From Aquabacterium sp. (lineage in GTDB: Bacteria > Pseudomonadota > Gammaproteobacteria > Burkholderiales > Burkholderiaceae_C), in the NCBI GenBank assembly GCA_030654555.1, contig JAURXG010000276.1:1-9443 (forward strand): a stretch of 9,443 nt of DNA. The letters run 5' to 3'. The notes under the pieces are model-generated. The model had not been told where the DNA came from and ran no database searches. It worked only from the letters and a program-made list of their open reading frames with translations. Both the position numbers and the translations under genes were made by a program. This document shows, in pieces, positions 6,251 to 9,443 of the stretch; the first letter of the stretch is position 1, and the number at the start of each line of letters is the position of its first letter.

Positions 6251-7242
6251 GGCCGGGTCAGTGCCACCGGCGCCTGCCCGCGGGTCTTCCACATCGAGAA
6301 CAGCACGCCACCGGCGATCAGCGCGAAGGTGACGCCCAGCGAGATCGCCGGCGGTGTCTTGCCGATGAAGCCGACCAGGAAGATCTTGCTGCCGATGAAC
6401 ACCAGCACCAGGGCCAGCGCGTACTTCAGGTAGGTGAAGCGGTGGATCATCGCGGCCAGCGCGAAGTACAGCGCGCGCAGCCCCAGGATGGCGAAGATGT
6501 TGCTGGTGTAGACGATGAACGGATCGCTGGTGATCGCGAAGATCGCCGGCACCGAGTCGACCGCGAACACCAGGTCGATGATCTCGACCATGCACAGCGC
6601 CAGGAACAGCGGCGTGGCCCAGCGCACGGGCTTGCCGGTGGCGGGATCGGGCTGCTGCACGAAGAACGCGTTGCCGTGCAGGCCGGGCGTGACCTTCAGG
6701 CGCTTGCGCAGGAACTTGAGCACCGGGTTCTCGGCGATGTCGGGCATGTGGTCGGCCACCAGCCACATCTTGATGCCGGTGAGCACCAGGAAGGCGCCGA
6801 ACACGTAGAGGATCCAGCTGAACTGGCTGATCAGCGTGGCGCCCAGACCGATCATGATCGCGCGCAGCACGATCACGCCCAGGATGCCCCAAAACAGCAC
6901 CCGGTGCTGGTACTGCCGCGGGATCGCGAAGTAGCTGAAGATCAGCGCGATCACGAACACGTTGTCCATCGACAGCGACTTCTCGATCAGGAAGCCGGTG
7001 AAGTACTCGGTGCCGCTCTGCGCACCCAGAAACCACCACACCCAAACGCCGAACAGCACCGCGATGCTGATATAGCCGGCCGACAGCAGCAGGCTCTCCT
7101 TCACCTCGATCTCTCGGTCGTTCTTGTGCAGCACGCCCAGGTCCAGCACCAGCAGCGTCACGACGACGGCGACGAACACGCCCCAGATCCAGGCGGCCTT
7201 GCCCAGAAAGGGGGTGTTGAACAGTTCGATCAGGGGTTCCAC
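6247..7242 (-). CDS. TerC/Alx family membrane transporter
   Basis: Integral membrane protein of the TerC superfamily. E. coli Alx exports manganese and is induced by alkaline pH, and other members belong to tellurite-resistance clusters or aid metalation of exported enzymes. The 331 residues compare with 321 in Alx. Conserved acidic membrane motifs are visible: LVLDLGVLHKNDREI (31-45), EKSLSMDNVFVIALIFSYF (87-105, D93) and VEIIDLVFAVDSVPAIFAIT (219-238, D223 and D229), followed by SNIFAILGLRALYF (247-260). A soluble cytoplasmic loop spans about 163-208. The order and spacing fit Alx/YkoY-type proteins rather than short TerC variants. The start is GTG (7242-7240) with TGAAG eight bases upstream; the next Met is 92, inside a conserved motif. 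A stop lies upstream in frame at 7303-7305, so no long extension is possible. Metal export is inferred, and tellurite resistance is not implied. Confidence 0.93.
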   Translation of the reverse strand: MEPLIELFNTPFLGKAAWIWGVFVAVVVTLLVLDLGVLHKNDREIEVKESLLLSAGYISIAVLFGVWVWWFLGAQSGTEYFTGFLIEKSLSMDNVFVIALIFSYFAIPRQYQHRVLFWGILGVIVLRAIMIGLGATLISQFSWILYVFGAFLVLTGIKMWLVADHMPDIAENPVLKFLRKRLKVTPGLHGNAFFVQQPDPATGKPVRWATPLFLALCMVEIIDLVFAVDSVPAIFAITSDPFIVYTSNIFAILGLRALYFALAAMIHRFTYLKYALALVLVFIGSKIFLVGFIGKTPPAISLGVTFALIAGGVLFSMWKTRGQAPVALTRP

Positions 7243-7273
7243 GGTGTCGGCTTCAGGTTGGATGGAGAAACAA

Positions 7274-7299
7274 GGGGTGGCGGGGGTGGCGGGTGGCGG
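7274..7299 (+). repeat. GGGTGGC repeats in the terC leader
   Basis: GGGGTGGC, GGGGGTGGC and GGGTGGC follow one another and end in GG. This is three G-runs of three or more plus one of two, so it falls just short of a canonical quadruplex motif. It lies between the small membrane gene stop and the terC start. The G-rich strand is the template strand, so the transcript carries the C-rich complement. A role in tuning terC expression is only a possibility. Confidence 0.55.
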
Positions 7300-7302
7300 C
7301 CG

Positions 7303-7458
7303 TCAGGCCAGCAGGGCGACGGCGGTGGCCAGCGCGCCGCTGGCGCCGATGCCGGCCAGCAGCGCGGCATCACGGCGGTTGCCGTTGGCGGCCTCGTGCC
7401 AGGCGCCGAACAGCAGGGTCGACGCCACGGCACCCAGGGGCCACATCAACTCAGGCAT
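7303..7458 (-). CDS. Small two-segment membrane protein (51 aa)
   Basis: An unannotated-looking 51-codon gene, ATG 7458 to TGA 7303. The peptide starts MPELMWPLGAVASTLLFGAW and ends AGIGASGALATAVALLA. Two hydrophobic stretches (about 5-20 and 32-51) flank a polar hairpin (HEAANGNRRD), consistent with a tiny membrane protein. Third codon positions are almost all G or C, as in real genes here. The start lies inside the end of the TerB-like gene with an eight-base overlap, suggesting translational coupling, and terC begins 60 nt downstream. The Met at codon 5 is an alternative start. I recognise no family. It could be a small partner of the TerC or YccA transporter, but that is inferred from position alone. 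Confidence 0.6.
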   Translation of the reverse strand: MPELMWPLGAVASTLLFGAWHEAANGNRRDAALLAGIGASGALATAVALLA

Positions 7459-7888
7459 GGCCGTGCTTCATGGCGTCGGTGGTCGGCGCCTGCAACACGT
7501 CGCGCTGCAGCCCCCAATGCGCGACCGCGGCCAGCAGCAGGGCCGATTCACCGTCGGCCACGTGGTGGTCGGCATCGACCACGCAGGTGCACAGTTGCAG
7601 CACCTGGCGGCGCAGCGCCGGGTCGTCGATCTCGGCCAGCAGGCCGAACAGCGTGGCGCTGTCGACCCGGCAGGCGTCGGCCCAGCCGCCGCTGGCGCTG
7701 GCCAGCAGGTCTTCGCAGAAGCCATGCACGACGCTGTGCAACTCGGTGCGGGCCAGGCCCAGTTGTCGGGCCACGTCCAGCCGGTCGAGCAGATCGAGTT
7801 CGGCCTTGGAGAGGTGGCCGTCGGCCAGCAGGGCCATCGCGATGATGCGGCCGGCGGCGTGGGGGCTGTTGGTGGGGTAGGTGCGCAT
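7451..7888 (-). CDS. TerB-like protein
   Basis: A 145-residue soluble protein resembling the TerB/DjlA-N helical domain. That domain has two similar halves, each an IIxxAxLADG-type turn followed by an acidic helix. The halves appear as IIAMALLADGHLSKAELDLL (15-34; D23, G24) and CVVDADHHVADGESALLLAA (102-121; D105, D107, D112, G113). TerB proteins bind divalent metal through such acidic clusters and associate with membrane TerC partners in tellurite/stress clusters; here a TerC-family gene lies two genes downstream. Central residues 40-90 are variable. The start is ATG 7888, with AAAGGA on the minus strand 13 bases upstream, a slightly long spacing. It lies 42 nt after the zinc-ribbon gene and overlaps the small membrane gene by eight bases. 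A metal-sensing or scaffold role is inferred. Confidence 0.8.
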   Translation of the reverse strand: MRTYPTNSPHAAGRIIAMALLADGHLSKAELDLLDRLDVARQLGLARTELHSVVHGFCEDLLASASGGWADACRVDSATLFGLLAEIDDPALRRQVLQLCTCVVDADHHVADGESALLLAAVAHWGLQRDVLQAPTTDAMKHGHA

Positions 7889-7930
7889 GGCTGAGGTGGA
7901 GTCCTTTGGGGGTGGTGGGAGGTGTCGCGC

Positions 7931-8224
7931 TCAGTCGAAGATGTCGCTGAGCCAGGATTTCTTGCGTCGGCTGGCCGGGTAGCCGCCGCTGGCGTGGTGG
8001 CCGCCGTGGTGGCCACCGTGGTCCGAGTCGACGAAATCGGGCCGCCGGGCGGGCGTTGGAACGTAGGCCGGCGGGGCGGCCGCCGTCGGTCCCGCGCGGT
8101 CGATCAGCTTGTCGAGCTCGCCGCGGTCCAGCCAGACGCCGCGGCACTGCGGGCAGTAGTCGATCTCGACGCCCTGGCGGTCGGTCATGACCAGGGCGGT
8201 GTCGGTGCAGGTGGGGCATTTCAT
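7931..8224 (-). CDS. zf-TFIIB zinc-ribbon protein with His-rich tail
   Basis: A 97-residue protein with an N-terminal zf-TFIIB-type zinc ribbon. C3/C6 lie in MKCPTC and C24/C27 in IDYCPQCRGVWLDRGELDKL (21-40), the exact family signature in which the second CxxC is followed by GxWLDxGEL. After a Pro/Ala linker (44-60) comes a His-rich segment DHGGHHGGHHASGG (68-81, five histidines) that could bind metal. A basic then acidic tail follows, RRKKSWLSDIFD. The start at ATG 8224 is supported by AAGGA (8231-8235) six bases upstream; an upstream in-frame ATG at 8257 overlaps the yccA stop and adds an unconserved MRPQPNPQGSP. The family's biochemical function is poorly known. Zinc binding is very likely; a regulatory, chaperone or metal-buffer role is a guess. 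It lies 32 nt after yccA and 42 nt before the TerB-like gene. Confidence 0.9.
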   Translation of the reverse strand: MKCPTCTDTALVMTDRQGVEIDYCPQCRGVWLDRGELDKLIDRAGPTAAAPPAYVPTPARRPDFVDSDHGGHHGGHHASGGYPASRRKKSWLSDIFD

Positions 8225-8230
8225 GGGGGA

Positions 8231-8235
8231 TCCTT
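8231..8235 (-). promoter_or_regulatory. Ribosome binding site deciding the zf-TFIIB start
   Basis: AAGGA on the minus strand lies six bases before ATG 8224. It places the start at MKCPTC rather than at the upstream in-frame ATG 8257. Confidence 0.8.
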
Positions 8236-8256
8236 GGGGGTTTGGCTGAGGCCGCA

Positions 8257-8982
8257 TCAGTCGTCCGAGCCTCCGAAGCCGAACAGGCTCAGCAGGCTGG
8301 TGAACAGGTTGAAGATCGAGACATACAGGCCGACGGTGGCCAGCACGTAGTTGGGTTCGCCGCCGTTGACGATGCGGCTGGTCTCGACCAGGATCAGTCC
8401 GGCCGACAGCAGCGCCACCATCGCCGACACCGCCAGGCCCAGCGCCGGCATCTGGAAGAACATCGCACCCAGGCCCGCCAGGATCGCCACGACCATGCCG
8501 GCGAACAGGAAGCCGCCCATGAAGCTGAAGTCGCGCTTGCTGCTCAGCACATAGGCCGACAGTGCCAGGAAGGTGGCACCGGTGGCGGCCAGCGCCAGCA
8601 CGATGGTCTGTGCGCCGCCGGGCAGGGCCAGCGTCTTGGCCAGCACCGGGCCCAGCGTGTAGCCCATGAAGCCGGTGAGGCCGAACACCGCCGGCAGCGC
8701 CCAGCCGCTGTTCTGCAGCTTGTGCACCGCGAACAGCAGGCCGAAGTCGCCCACCAGCGTGATCACCAGGCCCGGCGCGGGCAGCTTCAACGCCACCCCG
8801 GCGGCGGCCACCGCGGCCGAGAACAGCAGCGTCATCGACAGCAGCGCATAGGTGTTGCGCAGCACGCGCTGTGCGGGGGCCGAGATCTCGGCGCCGGCGT
8901 GGCCGCGGGCGGCATCGGGCGTGGCCACCATCGGGTACGGGGCGGCAGTGGCCGGGCGGTTCGGGGTGTTCAGGGGGGTCAT
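8257..8982 (-). CDS. yccA: Bax inhibitor-1 / YccA family membrane protein, modulator of FtsH
   Basis: A 241-residue polytopic inner-membrane protein with about seven membrane segments. It resembles E. coli YccA, an inhibitor and substrate of the FtsH protease that protects jammed SecY translocons. Matching blocks are RVLRNTYALLSMTLLFSA (39-56), LPAPGLVITLVGDFGLLF (67-84), GFMGYTLGPVLAKT (104-117), SAYVLSSKRDFSFMGGFL (142-159), VETSRIVNGGEPNYVLATV (199-217), and the C-terminus LYVSIFNLFTSLLSLFGFG (219-237) ending in GGSDD. The LYVSxxN sequence fits YccA rather than the YbhL/YetJ branch, which has an acidic residue there. The soluble N-terminus is about 17 residues longer than in E. coli YccA, a region that in E. 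coli matters for degradation by FtsH. Start ATG 8982 has GGAG nine bases upstream. It follows the HPF-like gene by 55 nt. Confidence 0.93.
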   Translation of the reverse strand: MTPLNTPNRPATAAPYPMVATPDAARGHAGAEISAPAQRVLRNTYALLSMTLLFSAAVAAAGVALKLPAPGLVITLVGDFGLLFAVHKLQNSGWALPAVFGLTGFMGYTLGPVLAKTLALPGGAQTIVLALAATGATFLALSAYVLSSKRDFSFMGGFLFAGMVVAILAGLGAMFFQMPALGLAVSAMVALLSAGLILVETSRIVNGGEPNYVLATVGLYVSIFNLFTSLLSLFGFGGSDD

Positions 8983-9012
8983 GGTGCGGGTCTCCAGTTG
9001 AAAGGGCGGTGA

Positions 9013-9037
9013 GGGTCGGGGCGGGCGGGGCAGCGGG
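9013..9037 (+). other. Predicted G-quadruplex motif upstream of yccA
   Basis: Five G-runs (GGG, GGGG, GGG, GGGG, GGG) are separated by loops of 2, 1, 1 and 4 bases. This satisfies the usual G3+N1-7 pattern with very short loops, which favours stability. It fills the gap between the HPF-like gene stop and the yccA leader. The G-rich strand is the template for the minus-strand genes, so the DNA rather than the mRNA would form the structure. Whether it folds in cells is unknown. Confidence 0.6.
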
Positions 9038-9443
9038 TCAGCGCATGCCGTCGGGCGCGGGCCTGTCCACGGTGCGGGTGGCCAACTTGGCGGTGTGGGC
9101 TGAGTTGGCCGAGTTGGCCGAGTTGGCCGATTGCGCCCTGCGCGCCGGGCGGCCGCGCTGCAGCTGGCGCCGCATCACCTGGGCGGCGCGGGCCAGGGCG
9201 TCGTCGATCGCGTTGCGCCAGTCGTGCGAGGCCGCGGTGATCACCACCGTGCCGCCGGCATCGGTCTTCAGCTCGACCAGGCAGCGCTTGTCGACGCCAC
9301 CGCGCGGGCCGTTGACGTCCGACAGCCGCAACCGGGCGCGGGACACGAAGCTGCCCAGTCGGCGCATGACGAACTTCAGGCGGTCCACCGCCACCTCGCG
9401 CAAGGGCGCTGCCAGCGGGTCGCGGGATTCGAAGATCACTTGC
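9038..9443 (-). CDS. HPF/RaiA-like ribosome-associated protein (5' end just outside window)
   Basis: The visible product reads QVIFESRDPLAAPLREVAVD and continues KFVMRRL...VSRARLRLSDVNGPRGGVDKRC, VELKTDAGGTVVITAASHDW, RNAIDDALARAA. This is the beta-alpha-beta core of the HPF/RaiA (sigma-54 modulation) family, whose members bind the 30S decoding site and silence idle ribosomes. The core fills about 95 residues; the long-form C-terminal dimerisation domain is absent. The tail is basic then low-complexity (RRQLQRGRPARRAQ, SANSANSANSA, KLATRTVDRPAPDGMR). The frame is open to the window edge: codon CAA (Gln) is at 9442-9440 and base 9443 reads G on this strand, exactly as expected if ATG ends there. 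The start is therefore probably one codon upstream of Gln; GTG 9439 is an alternative. It is the first visible gene of the stress-type operon; the operon promoter is outside the window. Confidence 0.8.
   Translation of the reverse strand, partial: QVIFESRDPLAAPLREVAVDRLKFVMRRLGSFVSRARLRLSDVNGPRGGVDKRCLVELKTDAGGTVVITAASHDWRNAIDDALARAAQVMRRQLQRGRPARRAQSANSANSANSAHTAKLATRTVDRPAPDGMR
9102..9128 (-). repeat. Three tandem 9-bp repeats in the HPF-like gene tail
   Basis: GAGTTGGCC (plus-strand view) occurs three times without change at 9102-9110, 9111-9119 and 9120-9128, followed by GA. On the coding strand it encodes repeated Ser-Ala-Asn in the disordered tail. The unit keeps the frame, so copy-number changes would only alter linker length. 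Confidence 0.92.

Noticed and set aside
7243..7460. A yybP-ykoY (Mn) riboswitch upstream of terC
   Set aside because: The only non-coding space is 60 nt, and I could not find the conserved aptamer features; the region further upstream is coding.
5716..7845. A 709-codon open frame on the plus strand opposite exoD, terC and terB-like
   Set aside because: It lies antisense to well-supported membrane protein genes, is rich in Gln, His, Arg and Ala with no domain, and is explained by G/C-biased codon positions of the real genes.
6247..7888. A tellurite resistance island
   Set aside because: Only TerB-like and TerC/Alx-like genes are present. TerA, TerD, TerE and TerZ are absent, and base composition matches the rest, so a dedicated tellurite cluster or horizontal island is not supported.

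Overview
The window comes from a very GC-rich genome with strongly G/C-biased third codon positions. The order hemF-nadD-rsfS-rlmH-maf-rng and the protein sequences fit a betaproteobacterium of the order Burkholderiales, probably in the Rubrivivax/Leptothrix/Sphaerotilus neighbourhood. That placement is inferred from gene order and protein character, not from a marker-gene comparison.

Positions 1-4273 (+ strand) hold a compact housekeeping operon. It runs from the end of hemF (coproporphyrinogen oxidase) through nadD (NAD synthesis), rsfS (ribosomal silencing factor), rlmH (23S rRNA pseudouridine methyltransferase) and a Maf-type nucleotide pyrophosphatase to rng (RNase G). Genes abut or overlap by a few bases (hemF/nadD 1 nt, nadD/rsfS 0 nt, rlmH/maf 4 nt). 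The only large gap, 35 nt, precedes rng. The striking feature is RsfS: a normal core of about 110 residues followed by roughly 160 residues of lysine/alanine-rich, histone-H1-like sequence.

Positions 4274-5654 are a junction. A small orphan membrane protein (- strand, 4295-4687) converges on rng. It is divided by a GC-rich repeat-bearing intergenic region (4688-4925) from a divergently transcribed methyltransferase (+, 4926-5654). The methyltransferase carries the DxxY-type motif of protein lysine methyltransferases.

Positions 5645-9443 (- strand, read right to left) hold a second gene string. It encodes an HPF/RaiA-like ribosome-associated protein (5' end just outside the window), a YccA-type Bax-inhibitor-1 membrane protein, a small zf-TFIIB zinc-ribbon protein with a His-rich tail, and a TerB-like protein. 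These are followed by a 51-residue two-segment membrane protein that overlaps terB, a TerC/Alx family transporter and an ExoD family membrane protein. Gaps are 60 nt or less and two junctions overlap, so this looks like one operon. From family knowledge, YccA modulates the FtsH protease, Alx/TerC proteins handle manganese and respond to alkaline pH, and rhizobial ExoD is linked to alkaline sensitivity. A membrane or pH stress module with a ribosome-hibernation partner is a reasonable but unproven reading, and it is the most system-like candidate here.

No tRNA, rRNA, CRISPR array, insertion sequence or prophage signal was seen. Base and codon character is uniform throughout, with no sign of recent transfer.
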